A DNA stretch of 64,000 bases from Synechococcus sp. WH 7805 (GTDB lineage Bacteria > Cyanobacteriota > Cyanobacteriia > PCC-6307 > Cyanobiaceae), in NCBI RefSeq assembly GCF_000153285.1, contig NZ_CH724168.1, positions 2,147,455 to 2,211,454 on the forward strand, given 5' to 3'. Numbering within the stretch: position 1 is the first letter of the stretch; each line of letters begins with the position of its first letter. Below the pieces are notes generated by a model. The model did not search any database. It saw only the letters and a program-made list of their open reading frames with translations, and had not been told where the DNA came from. A program made the translations under genes and the position numbers. Positions 51,396-60,264 of the stretch are shown in pieces.

Positions 51396-52220
51396 TTCCA
51401 GAAAATAAAATCCGCCTTCTCGCTCCCGTCAGCAATGGCGGGGGTTGTTACTGCTCTCCCAGTTGAGGGATATGCACCCCAGTCGACGCGGTGCAAAATC
51501 GCCCCCCCCCGCTAACCAAGCTCACAGCTGAACATCAAACTCAAATGGCTTTATCCGAACAGCAGAGGAAAAAGGCGCACGAAAGGGGCATGAGCTTAAT
51601 GCTGAGAGAGAGGCGCGGGAAGCGGAAAACAACCCCCGCAGAACGGAAGAGAGAAAAGCAGCCTGCAGAGCAGAAGAACTTTTGCTGACAAAGGAGGTTG
51701 AGTGACAATCAACCCTGAACTACGGCAAAAGGCTTGAAGGCTTACAAGGTTTGGCTGCAATATCCCACTGGAAAGGAGTCACAGCCTTATGGAACCTGGT
51801 TCAAAGAGCGGGGTTCGTTCGACCTGTAGGGGGACGAGACTTCGAAAGCTTTAGGAAGATCGCCGTCGAACGCGGGATTTGCAAGCCAAGCCCTATAAGG
51901 CTCCTGTTACTCCTCTTTGGGCCCCGCAAGGGTCCGCGTGGCGGTTGCTATAGAACCCTCTACAGCAGCAGAACTGGGCCTCCATATCGGCCGTTACATC
52001 TCAGGACGGCCGCAGACGTCCAAAACGGATTCCTTATCACTACCGATCGGCACGCCCCCGCGCTCAACTTTTCAAACAGTCATGCTGCACCTCGTGTTTT
52101 GTGGCGGGCGCAGGCATGTCGCATCCGTTGGAGAGTGCAGAACAGCAAAGCTGAAACTGGCTATGGCAGCAGGCATCAGCATCACAAGCGATGCATAATT
52201 ACGGAATTAAGTGTGGTCTC
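51396..52220. other. Long stretch with a terminator-like sequence and weak frames
   Basis: 825 bases. CCCGTCAGCAATGGCGGG (51425-51442) is another copy of the terminator words but with a poor T-run, followed by CTCTCCCAGTTGAGGGAT. A 47-codon basic frame (51545-51688, MALSEQQRKKAHERGMSLML) and a 93-codon frame (51917-52198) have no support. A stretch around 51733-51830 in another frame reads KVWLQYPTGKESQPYGTWF, possibly a gene remnant. Confidence 0.45.
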
Positions 52221-52880
52221 ATGTTGTGTCGTCACTCCTTGGGGCTGTTGGGCTTTGCCATTTGCTTTGCTTCTCTGCCTGCCTTTGCTGAAGAAGATAA
52301 AAGTGTCAAGTTCCCCTATCTGTATTTAACGGGTGCAGCTGGAGCTAATAATCCAACGACCCGAACAAATACAGGAGAAGCAGGAACTTTTGAGGAATAT
52401 ACAAGCCCTGGTGCGTCTGCAGAGTTAGGATTAGGAGTGAATTTTGATGGTTTGAGAATCGAGGCGACTTATGCTCTCGATGCAAGCCAATTGAGTGGAT
52501 ACACAAACGTCAGAGGTATTGATTTTGACTATATTTCAGGCGGAGAAGTTCGAAAGCAATCAGCTTTCTTGAGCGGATACTGGGATATTTTACGAAGGAA
52601 GAGCTGGACTCCATACCTCGGAGCAGGAATAGGGTATTCAAATTTGGATGTTCGAGGTTTTTCTGATCCAGGTCTCTCTTATGAAGCATTCAATCGTTCC
52701 CTATGGGGGTATCAATTTAAAGCTGGCATTTCTGTAGATGTTTCAGCAAGTTCAAAGATTTTTGCTGAAGGTATTTACAGAGGAACATCGCGTTTTGACA
52801 CGAATGACGGATTTAATGATTGGAATAATGCTTCTTGGAGTAGCTGGGGAGGTCAACTCGGGGTCCGAGTAGGGCTTTAA
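52221..52880 (+). CDS. Outer-membrane beta-barrel protein (porin/OmpA-like fold)
   Basis: 219 residues from ATG 52221 (MLCRHSLGLLGFAICFASLP), or 229 from an upstream start. Signal peptide ends PAFAEED. The mature part is a chain of amphipathic strands with turns: KFPYLYLTGAAGANN, ASAELGLGVNFDGLRIEATY, KSWTPYLGAGIGYSN, QFKAGISVDVSASSKIFAEG, ending QLGVRVGL. This matches the 8-strand outer-membrane barrel family. It is likely a surface protein of the variable region. AT-rich codons. Confidence 0.68.
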   Translation: MLCRHSLGLLGFAICFASLPAFAEEDKSVKFPYLYLTGAAGANNPTTRTNTGEAGTFEEYTSPGASAELGLGVNFDGLRIEATYALDASQLSGYTNVRGIDFDYISGGEVRKQSAFLSGYWDILRRKSWTPYLGAGIGYSNLDVRGFSDPGLSYEAFNRSLWGYQFKAGISVDVSASSKIFAEGIYRGTSRFDTNDGFNDWNNASWSSWGGQLGVRVGL

Positions 52881-53128
52881 GCTTCGCTTTTGGGTTGATT
52901 CATCGCTAATCGTAAAAGCTTAAGCATTTATTTTGTTGAAAGGTTTGAGGTTATTAATTTTTTCGAATTAAAGTCGCACCCCAATCGCCAGGGTGAGCCT
53001 ATCGGGCAACATGAAGAGTGCAGGCTGTAGAGCTAGGCAGTTGTTTGTCATTGATGAGCCTGACCAAAGCACAAGAGTGCAATAGTATTCATTCCTTGCT
53101 AGAGATTCTTGTGAACAAGTTAAATCAG

Positions 53129-53566
53129 ATGAAGCTGTTGCACCCAATGACTGCCGCTATTGTCGTTGCTTCGTTAATGACTTTCATCTCTTCAGAGGCT
53201 TATGGGGAAGACAAAGTTTCTGAACAACGCAAATTAATACTGGGTACTTGGAACTGCATCTTTAAATCAGGGGGGAAAACAATTCCAACAGATAAGTTTC
53301 AATATAGTTTTTCACCAAATGGTTCGTTGAAATCTGATCTGCAAGTAGGGAACAGCCGAGTGGTGACCAAAGGTGTATGGATGATCGTTAAAGCAGAACA
53401 ATTGGTTTTCCCCGGTCAGAAAAGTATCACCACAATTAACTTGAAAACTGGAACATCTAAATCTCAACGGACGGGAAAGACAACGTCCTTTGATATAAAG
53501 ACGTTGTCGAGTAAAAGACTGCTCTTTTTCGGTAAAGGTGGAAAAATTGCGAGCTGCAAAAGGTAA
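53129..53566 (+). CDS. Secreted hypothetical protein, 145 aa
   Basis: ATG 53129 (GTG at 53111 possible). Signal peptide KLLHPMTAAIVVASLMTFIS, cleavage near SEAYGED. The mature part carries two Cys (TWNCIFKSG and IASCKR) and strand-rich segments (KFQYSFSPNGSLKSDL, TKGVWMIVKAEQL), resembling lipocalin-like DUF domains that begin ILGTW. Function unknown. Confidence 0.62.
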   Translation: MKLLHPMTAAIVVASLMTFISSEAYGEDKVSEQRKLILGTWNCIFKSGGKTIPTDKFQYSFSPNGSLKSDLQVGNSRVVTKGVWMIVKAEQLVFPGQKSITTINLKTGTSKSQRTGKTTSFDIKTLSSKRLLFFGKGGKIASCKR

Positions 53567-54652
53567 TGTTCTCTCGATAGGACGCTTGTTGCTAAAGCTT
53601 AGACTTCCTGACAATTGACGATTAAAGTTCTCTTGTTATCGGGTAACAGGTTAGCGACCCCCCTGTTGATCTCTCCGTACTTTCTTACAAGTAATAGCGT
53701 TTTAAATTAATTCTAATGCTCTTTTTGTTCGGCCTCTGCGCCACCGAGGGTGATCTCTAGGCTTGGCAGGATTGCTTTGAACGATTCTCTTTGTCGCCAC
53801 AAATAGAATAGAATTTTTCTGCTTAAATCTTTAACAGCCTCTGTTTTGACATGTCGATTGCGCCTCCGATTACTCCTAAGCGTACTGCTCTATTCGGTGA
53901 ATCAGCTAAACAATTTGAGAGTTGACTTATAAAAGATCGTCATCCTGAGTCCACCTCAAATCTTTGTACCGAGGTGTCAGAAATGCTGATTCCAGTGACA
54001 TTCTTGTGATTCACCAAGCTCCTAAAGAGGCCTTGAGTCCTTTATGGGAAAGTATTCGGAATGGCTCGCCAGTCATGCTACGGATGTCTCATCTGCACAA
54101 TTCAGTTCGTGGTTTGACGCTTGGTGCACAGTACATTTCATAATTCAGATCGGCCTGCTGTGTATTTCAAAGCCTTTTGTAGTCCGCTTGCTCCTCATTC
54201 AGGATTATCTCAGTCTTGGTGTAGATCTCGTTGATTGCTTTGCTTTCGACTGTATTTCTTGGCTTCTGCATCTACTCCTTCTCTTGAGGCTCACACAAAT
54301 CGGTGTCCTTGTTCAATAGATGAACAACTGATTTAAGAGGTCTCTTGATGACGCGATTTCAGTGTTCCATGCACAAAGCGTTCGACCTCTCAGTCCTCGG
54401 TTACGCAATGCTCTTCTGCCTAGTCGATCGTTTTTCTCCTCATCGCATTCTGTCGATGGCTTCAATGTTTTAGATTTCTTGATTAATTCAGTGGTGTTGA
54501 TATGGATCGCTTTCATCCAAATGTTGATGATGAGATCAGTCTATTGATTAGTCGGCGCTACCATCGAGTTCACAACTACTTAGTGACACAGTTGTGTGTT
54601 TAGTCATAGCCTTCTCTTGCATAATGTTCAGAAGTAACTAATGATTGCTGAT
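53567..54652. other. Gene-poor stretch, no confident feature
   Basis: About 1.1 kb. A 91-codon plus frame (54044-54319) is hydrophobic at its end (LLHLLLLLRLTQIG) but has no ribosome site, no conserved-looking composition and a shadow partner; I do not call it. The rest is AT-rich with short frames. No repeat words of the cassette were found here. Confidence 0.5.
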
Positions 54653-55228
54653 CTACCAGTTGGTTTTTCTGAGTTGTTTGACGTACATCATTTCTAGGTT
54701 TTTTAGGGGTTCTGCTGTGAGTTTCTTAGACTTCTTTCCGGACAGTGATTTCGGCACGATAGCCCAAAGGGCAATATCACCTTGTTGGATTTCTCCTCCT
54801 AAGCGATCTTCTTGAAACTCTAAAACGTAGTAAGGCGCTGGCTTTCGTTCCGGATGGTTGATCCAAAGAAATCCATCTTTAAACTCATATGTTTGATAGT
54901 TAGGGGATGGAAGAGATGCATTTTGCTTTAGATCATTCAAATCAAGGTTTTTGCCACTGCTGATCAAATGCTTGAAATATCTATCTTCTGTAAAGGTGAA
55001 GGCTTGTAAGTCTGAAAACCAAAAGCTATTTTTAGGGATTTTGCTGGTATAAGTCTCAGATGATTTCATCACCCAGATTCCTTGAAGTGGACGTTCGCTA
55101 ATAATTCTGCAGGGGAGATTCTTTTCTTTTGGGCAAATTTTTTGTGGTAGCGCCCCTGTTCTCTGATTGCTCCAGGCTATTGCTATTCCTAGAGTCCCAG
55201 TGATCAGGGCTGCAACTGGGACATTCAT
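54653..55228 (-). CDS. Membrane-anchored or secreted hypothetical protein, 191 aa
   Basis: ATG 55228. The N-terminus VPVAALITGTLGIAIAWSNQ is a signal anchor or signal peptide. The rest is mixed (SERPLQGIWVMKSSETYTSK, SPNYQTYEFKDGFLWINHPE, PYYVLEFQEDRLGGEIQQGD), with beta-rich character and two Cys (KICPKEKNLPC). No family. Lysine-rich C-terminus. Confidence 0.58.
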   Translation of the reverse strand: MNVPVAALITGTLGIAIAWSNQRTGALPQKICPKEKNLPCRIISERPLQGIWVMKSSETYTSKIPKNSFWFSDLQAFTFTEDRYFKHLISSGKNLDLNDLKQNASLPSPNYQTYEFKDGFLWINHPERKPAPYYVLEFQEDRLGGEIQQGDIALWAIVPKSLSGKKSKKLTAEPLKNLEMMYVKQLRKTNW

Positions 55229-55373
55229 CTCGTCTCATCCAGATCTATTGATCAGCTTATGATTAAGGCTGAAGTATTGCCTTTGATTTCACTGATTTAA
55301 GGGTAAACTCTCATCCATCCCTAATCGACTCGTGGTCGCCTTTGCCAGTTTTTGGATGGCATTGTTTTAGGTC

Positions 55374-55484
55374 TTATTTAGATTGGGGGAGGTTGATATC
55401 GTGCTGAATTGCGATGGCGCGGGCAATGCCCGATGAACATCCTGTGACTAATGCAGTTTCCGCTTGTGTCGATGCGGCTTTCAT
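55374..55484 (-). pseudogene. N-terminal fragment of a short-chain dehydrogenase
   Basis: MKAASTQAETALVTGCSSGI, then ARAIAIQ: the glycine-rich NAD(P) motif TGxxxGIG with its last Gly changed to Ala. The frame ends after 36 residues, far short of the about 250 of the family. Remnant only. Confidence 0.6.
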
Positions 55485-55522
55485 CGTCCTCCACCGATGA
55501 ATGCAAAAGACACTGTTGATGC

Positions 55523-55777
55523 TTATTTTGTTGTTGTTCTGCTTGGGAGACTGACCTTGTGCAGGGTCTCGTTGAGAGGCCTCCATTGCACGAGGTGGTT
55601 TGGATCGATCTGATGCGTGTCCAGGCAAGACCAGATATCTGTTCCTGGGAGGATCGCCTTGGCCCAGTGATCACCTTCGCTTTTCATTTGCTTGCTATTG
55701 TCATCTTTCCAGTTGCTCCACTCGATTGTTGGATAGTGGTCAACAAACTGATTGAGAATGACGATTGAAAATTCCAT
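55523..55777 (-). CDS. Hypothetical protein, 84 aa
   Basis: MEFSIVILNQFVDHYPTIEW start, Trp/Asn/Asp-rich rest (WSNWKDDNSKQ, ILPGTDIWSCLDTHQIDPNH). It looks like a real small domain, perhaps part of a larger lost protein. The frame extends 5' to 3' without a recognised partner. Weak call. Confidence 0.4.
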   Translation of the reverse strand: MEFSIVILNQFVDHYPTIEWSNWKDDNSKQMKSEGDHWAKAILPGTDIWSCLDTHQIDPNHLVQWRPLNETLHKVSLPSRTTTK

Positions 55778-55931
55778 GGTGTCTTTTAGCCATAGCTAAG
55801 CTAATCGTAAGGGGTCGCGAGTCTTGATTGGCTTTAAAGGTCCTCTGGTCGCTGGTCCGCACGCTTCGTGTTGTGGCGCATACGGATCAAACGCGGAACA
55901 AGTGCTTCAATCAATGATCTTCCAACGTTTT

Positions 55932-56204
55932 ATGGAAACCACCGTTGGGGCTTTGAACCTCAGTGTTCCATTTGCTAAATGGGCTGTGATCTGCGACAGC
56001 GATGATGTTGCCAAGATGCACGCCGCTGCGGGTTTGAAATCACTTTTTTGCAGTGTTAGCAAAGACGATCCAATCACAGTTTGCGCGGTTCAGTAGGGCC
56101 CTGTGGAAGTCGCGCACAAGATCTTTGATGACAACATGTAGATGATCCTCGACGCTAGCCACGTTATCGAAAGCACGGTGACTCGTTCCTATCTTGATGT
56201 TTGA
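55932..56204 (+). pseudogene. DUF3764-like gene with two in-frame stops
   Basis: METTVGALNLSVPFAKWAVI, then CDSDDVAKMHAAAGLKSLFC and SVSKDDPITVCAVQ, then TAG, GPVEVAHKIFDDNM, TAG, MILDASHVIESTVTRSYLDV and stop. Without the two TAG codons it would be a normal-length (about 90 aa) member of the family I remember as DUF3764 in marine cyanobacteria. The upstream extension to 55824 is not part of it. Confidence 0.65.
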
Positions 56205-56237
56205 TCAGCGGTTCAATTGCCATTGACATTGATTCTT

Positions 56238-56435
56238 TTATTGGGGGATGTAATTCAGAGGGTCGTCAAAGGTTCCTTCCCCGCAGGGTGTTTGCGAACG
56301 TCCTCCCGGTAGATATTGTTGTTCGATCTTTCCGTCTTGGTACTCCTGGCACAGTTCTGCAGGGGTCTGACTGTCGACCCAGCCTTGGTAATCGCTTGCG
56401 AACAGAAGCTGTGCGATCAATAGCGAATGGATCAT
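56238..56435 (-). CDS. Secreted small hypothetical protein, 65 aa
   Basis: MIHSLLIAQLLFASDYQGWV is a short signal peptide; the mature part (TPAELCQEYQDGKIEQQYLP) has two Cys (LCQEY and TPCGEG). The size and composition look like a small exported protein. No family; the ribosome site is weak. Confidence 0.4.
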   Translation of the reverse strand: MIHSLLIAQLLFASDYQGWVDSQTPAELCQEYQDGKIEQQYLPGGRSQTPCGEGTFDDPLNYIPQ

Positions 56436-57093
56436 GGGTTAACCCGCGTTCCTCTGGTTTAGCTCTAATCAGCGTGCTTTCCGCGCTCCAGTGCGGGTAA
56501 GCGCCCATTGGGTTCGATCGTCCTCTCGAGCCGTTCCAATCCGGTCAGGTGAGCGGCGATCCACCATGAATCTTTGCTTTGTATGGTTCGTTTCGAGCTA
56601 ACTCCCGCTTGCGCTGGCTCACCCTGGTGGCTTGGCGCCTCCTCGTGGCAATGGGTGTTGGCGTCAAAGTCGTCGGTTCATCCGAAGGCGCAAGAGCTCT
56701 TTGAATTGGTGGTTGGGTTGGAGGCAAAGTTCTGGTGCTCGTCGGAACTGTATGGAAATCTGAGTGGTGTCTTCAACAATTAGATCGATTGGATCCCGCT
56801 CCAAAGTGCAGCCTCGAGGTCCACAAGATGACAAACACTCGCCATTCGCATTTTGGGCCGTTGGATGCGGATGATCTGCATCACGAATCGGATCAGTGTT
56901 CCTCGCTCCATGGCTGATTGCAATGACGACTGCACGATGAAGGGGTCTTCCTATCGCCACCGTTTGATTGATCTCTGCATTGATGTCTGCGAGGACTTGA
57001 TCCGTTTCACCGTTTTGATTCGTTCCAGTCAGCGCTAGCTGGAGGAGCCCATGGGGATCGTCTCCATCTTCGAAAGACGATGAAGCTCATGAT
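56436..57093. other. Gene-poor border of the variable zone
   Basis: About 650 bases before the SulP gene. Short overlapping frames only. No repeat words of the 29-51 kb cassette and no att-like repeat that would close a larger island were seen here. Confidence 0.5.
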
Positions 57094-58734
57094 TCAACTG
57101 TTGAGACGTTGATCAGCTTCACGCAGAGCTGCCAGGCGGGTATCCACGAGAGATGGAATCCCGAACATTTCTAGACGGCGTTTCACCTTGCCTGCCGCAC
57201 CGGCCACGAGCACCTGTCGATCGTGCTGCGCAGCCTCCTGCACCATGCGTTCGATCGCCAGGCTGGCCGTCACTCCCAGATGTGGAACGTCAGTAATGTC
57301 CAGCAGCAGAATTGTGTATTGCCTCACCAACATCATCCGTTCACTGATGCCTTTGGCTGCACCGAAACTGAGTGGCCCTTGCATCCTGAACAGCATGAGT
57401 TGGTCGCCGCAGCGTTCCAGCAGGGTCTGTTCCTCCTCATCCAGAGGAGCTGCATCCACGTTCATGGTGCCGAGCTGATGGTCGGTGAGTGATTCGATCG
57501 TGAGCAGGTTTGCTACGAACATGCCGACCAGCACCGCACCGATCAGGTCCCAGAACACTGTCATCAGCAGAACGCCCCACATCACCAGAGCTGTTTTGAA
57601 GGAGAGACGGTGGGCGCGGCGTAGGAAGCCCCAATCGATGATGTCGAATCCCACCTTGATCAAAATTGCAGCCAGTAGAGCAGTGGGGATTCCTTCTGCC
57701 AGGGGACCGGCTCCCAGCAGCAGTAGCAGGAGCACAACCGAATGGGTCATCCCTGAGAGGGGTGTGCGACCACCGGACTTGATATTGATCACCGTGCGCA
57801 TCGTGGCCCCCGCTCCAGGAAGACCGCTGAGAAGACCCGCCACGCTGTTGGCGATGCCCTGGCCTACCAGTTCGCGATCGGAGCGATGGCGTGTGTAGCT
57901 GATGTTGTCGGCGACCAGTGAGGTGAGCAGGGAATCGATCGCACCGAGGACGGCCAGCACCACCCCGGCTCGCATCAGCACAGGCAGGTGGTCCCGCCAG
58001 TTGGGAATCATGAAGGTGAGCCCCCCTTCTGGAATGCTGCCGATGCGCGTCAACTGGTCTGGAAAGAGCCACAAAGACAGGGGGGTGATCACAACGAGCG
58101 CCAGCAGAGGCGACGGGACCACCTTGCTGATCAAACGTGGAGTACCGAAGACCACCAGCAAGGTGGCGGCACTAACCAAAAGCGCCGACGGCTCAGGCCT
58201 GAAATCGGCCACCACCATCTGAAGAGACTGAATCGCACCACCGCGACTGTTGATTCCCAGCAGCGGACCGATTTGCAGGCAGAGGATAATCATCCCGATG
58301 CCAGACATGAAACCCGAGACCACGGAATAGGGCACGAGGGTGATGTAACGACCGAGTCGCAGCACGCCCAGCAGGATCTGAATGAGTCCACCGATCACCA
58401 CGGCAGCCATCACCAGCGGCAGCAGCTCTCCGCCATTGAGTTCCCGGCTGACGCCAACGGTTGCGAGGCTGCCTACAACCCCTGCCACGGTGACGCTCAT
58501 CGGCCCTGTTGGTCCGCTCACCTGTGCAGGGGTTCCCCCGAATAGGGCTGCAAGAAAGCCCGTCACGATGGCTCCATAAAGACCGTAAATCGCACCACCC
58601 GGACCGAGGGCTGCATTGCCGAAGGCCAATGCCAGGGGTAGTGCCACGACCGCAGCAGTGAGACCGCCCGAGAGGTCTCCGCGCCAATGCGTCCAGCTAA
58701 AGCCGTGGATGAGAGCGTGCCGGCGTTTGTTCAT
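57094..58734 (-). CDS. SulP-family anion transporter (BicA-like) with STAS domain
   Basis: 546 residues. The membrane part (about 20-420) starts GDLSGGLTAAVVALPLALAF, has SGPTGPMSVTVAGV, VVSGFMSGIGMIILCLQIGP, and later AGATMRTVINIKSGGRTPLS, all SulP signatures. A C-terminal STAS domain follows (about 430-540; ILLLDITDVPHLGVTASLAI). SulP proteins of marine Synechococcus include the Na+-dependent bicarbonate transporter BicA; others move sulfate. This sequence could be either, so BicA function is not assigned. It is the last gene of a two-gene unit with the thioredoxin-like protein 4 bases upstream. Confidence 0.85.
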   Translation of the reverse strand: MNKRRHALIHGFSWTHWRGDLSGGLTAAVVALPLALAFGNAALGPGGAIYGLYGAIVTGFLAALFGGTPAQVSGPTGPMSVTVAGVVGSLATVGVSRELNGGELLPLVMAAVVIGGLIQILLGVLRLGRYITLVPYSVVSGFMSGIGMIILCLQIGPLLGINSRGGAIQSLQMVVADFRPEPSALLVSAATLLVVFGTPRLISKVVPSPLLALVVITPLSLWLFPDQLTRIGSIPEGGLTFMIPNWRDHLPVLMRAGVVLAVLGAIDSLLTSLVADNISYTRHRSDRELVGQGIANSVAGLLSGLPGAGATMRTVINIKSGGRTPLSGMTHSVVLLLLLLGAGPLAEGIPTALLAAILIKVGFDIIDWGFLRRAHRLSFKTALVMWGVLLMTVFWDLIGAVLVGMFVANLLTIESLTDHQLGTMNVDAAPLDEEEQTLLERCGDQLMLFRMQGPLSFGAAKGISERMMLVRQYTILLLDITDVPHLGVTASLAIERMVQEAAQHDRQVLVAGAAGKVKRRLEMFGIPSLVDTRLAALREADQRLNS

Positions 58735-58738
58735 CGCC

Positions 58739-59107
58739 TCAGGGTGTCGTGCTCATCCCTGTCCATACCTGAAGTTCCTCGAGCGACTGGACACCCTCGC
58801 GGCGTTCACCAGTCGGAAGAATCCAAGTTGGATAGGCTCGAATTCGAGCGTTTTTACAGGCAGCGGCCTGAATCGGAAGCTCTTTGGGTTTGCCGCATTC
58901 CACGTACGGAAGGTTGCTGACCGCGTCGCCGAACAGCCGCCCCTGAGCCTGGCAGGCTGGACAACGCCAGGAGCCGTAGTACAGAACCTGCGTTTTGCTG
59001 AGGTGGTCGGCAAGGACGGCCGGGTCGGGGGCTGAACGGACCAACCCTGCACCCAAAAGGCCGATGCTGGCACTGGAGATGATGCCGAGAAATAAGAATC
59101 TGATCAT
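58739..59107 (-). CDS. Exported thioredoxin-like protein with CPAC motif
   Basis: 122 residues. N-terminal hydrophobic signal (FLFLGIISSASIGLLGAGLV) indicates export. The active site reads YYGSWRCPACQAQGRLFG, close to the thioredoxin-like domain at the C-terminus of bacterial VKOR fusion proteins; conserved Cys also in YVECGKPKELP and AAACKNARIR. The remainder (AYPTWILPTGERREGVQSLE) fits a thioredoxin fold. Probably a periplasmic disulfide-handling protein. Its stop is 4 bases from the SulP start. Confidence 0.75.
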   Translation of the reverse strand: MIRFLFLGIISSASIGLLGAGLVRSAPDPAVLADHLSKTQVLYYGSWRCPACQAQGRLFGDAVSNLPYVECGKPKELPIQAAACKNARIRAYPTWILPTGERREGVQSLEELQVWTGMSTTP

Positions 59108-59224
59108 TTCGAGAATGTACGTGCGCTCAGGCGTACGGGCATCCGGCCTGCCCTAACGGTGCCGAACCCCGGATGGAACTGGGAGACTCAGTGGCAGTGG
59201 AGTCCTTGGGACTGAAGGATCATC

Positions 59225-60214
59225 ATGGCCGGCAGTGGGTACCGCGATTACTTCAAGGTGCTCGGGGTGGATCGTGGCGCTGATGCTGATGCCATTAAGC
59301 GGGCGTTTCGAAAACTGGCGCGCCAGTACCACCCGGATGTGAATCCGGGTGACAAGACGGCTGAAGCCAAGTTCAAGGAAGTGAGCGAGGCCTATGAGGT
59401 CTTGTCGGATCCTGAGAAGCGCAAGCGGTACGAGCAATTTGGGCAGTACTGGAATCAGGCCGGCAGTGGCGGTGCCGGGATGGGTGATGTTGATTTCGGC
59501 CGCTACGGCAATTTCGACGATTTCATCAATGACCTTCTTGGTCGATTCGGCGGTCAAGGCGGTGGTGGTTTCGGCGGTGCACCGGGTGGTTTCTCGGGCG
59601 GTGGATTTCCTGGTGGTGGATTTCCTGGCGGTTTTGCTGGGGGCGGCTTTCCTCGAGGAGCTTCACGCCCTCCGGTGAATCTCGATGCTGAAGCTACGGT
59701 GAAAGTGAGTTTCGCGGAGGCTTTCCGTGGTGGTGAGCGCATGCTTTCCGTGAATGATGAACGGGTACAGGTGCGCATCCCTGCGGGAGTGAAGAACGGT
59801 TCCCGCCTCCGTCTCAAGGGCAAGGGCAACCTTCAGCCAGGAACCGGGCGTCGCGGCGATCTCTATCTGAACCTTGAGGTTCAGGCTCACCCCGTGTGGC
59901 GCTTCGACGGTGATCAGCTGCGTGCTGATCTTCCTGTGGCTCTCGATGAGTTGGCGCTCGGAGGCATCGTTACCGTGATGACACCGGACGGCGAAGCCGA
60001 AGTCTCGATCCCTGCGGGCACCAGCCCAGGCCGCAGTCTGCGGCTGAAGGGCAAGGGTTGGCCGCTGAAAACTGGCCGGGGAGACCTCCTTTTCACCCTC
60101 AGCCTGCAGTGGCCTTCCCAGTGGTCTGAGACGCAGCGCTCTCTACTTGAGCGATTGCGTGAGGAACGCGGCGATGATCCGCGCCGCGATTGGATTCAAA
60201 CCGCCCGGCTCTGA
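59225..60214 (+). CDS. dnaJ: DnaJ-family chaperone without zinc finger (CbpA/DnaJ2 type)
   Basis: 329 residues. J domain residues 5-72 with HPD (LARQYHPDVNPG). Gly/Phe-rich linker about 95-150 (FGGAPGGFSGGGFPGGGFPG repeats). The C-terminal substrate domain (about 155-325) has VRIPAGVKNGSRLRLKGKGN, and no CxxCxGxG zinc finger, so it belongs to the CbpA/DnaJ2 type. It recruits unfolded proteins to DnaK and is cytoplasmic. Divergent from the thioredoxin-like gene. Confidence 0.92.
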   Translation: MAGSGYRDYFKVLGVDRGADADAIKRAFRKLARQYHPDVNPGDKTAEAKFKEVSEAYEVLSDPEKRKRYEQFGQYWNQAGSGGAGMGDVDFGRYGNFDDFINDLLGRFGGQGGGGFGGAPGGFSGGGFPGGGFPGGFAGGGFPRGASRPPVNLDAEATVKVSFAEAFRGGERMLSVNDERVQVRIPAGVKNGSRLRLKGKGNLQPGTGRRGDLYLNLEVQAHPVWRFDGDQLRADLPVALDELALGGIVTVMTPDGEAEVSIPAGTSPGRSLRLKGKGWPLKTGRGDLLFTLSLQWPSQWSETQRSLLERLREERGDDPRRDWIQTARL

Positions 60215-60264
60215 AGAGCTGTCAGGCTTGCCGCCTACGATCACGTCCTCGATTTGTCCTGCTG

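Noticed and set aside
54044-54319. 91-codon frame as a membrane protein
   Set aside because: Hydrophobicity only at the end, no ribosome site, no context and no recognisable composition; left as no feature.
27500-57000. Insertion sequences in the variable zone
   Set aside because: No transposase-like DDE or HUH frame and no terminal inverted repeats were recognised; the repeats seen are the non-coding/72-codon family and the att sites.
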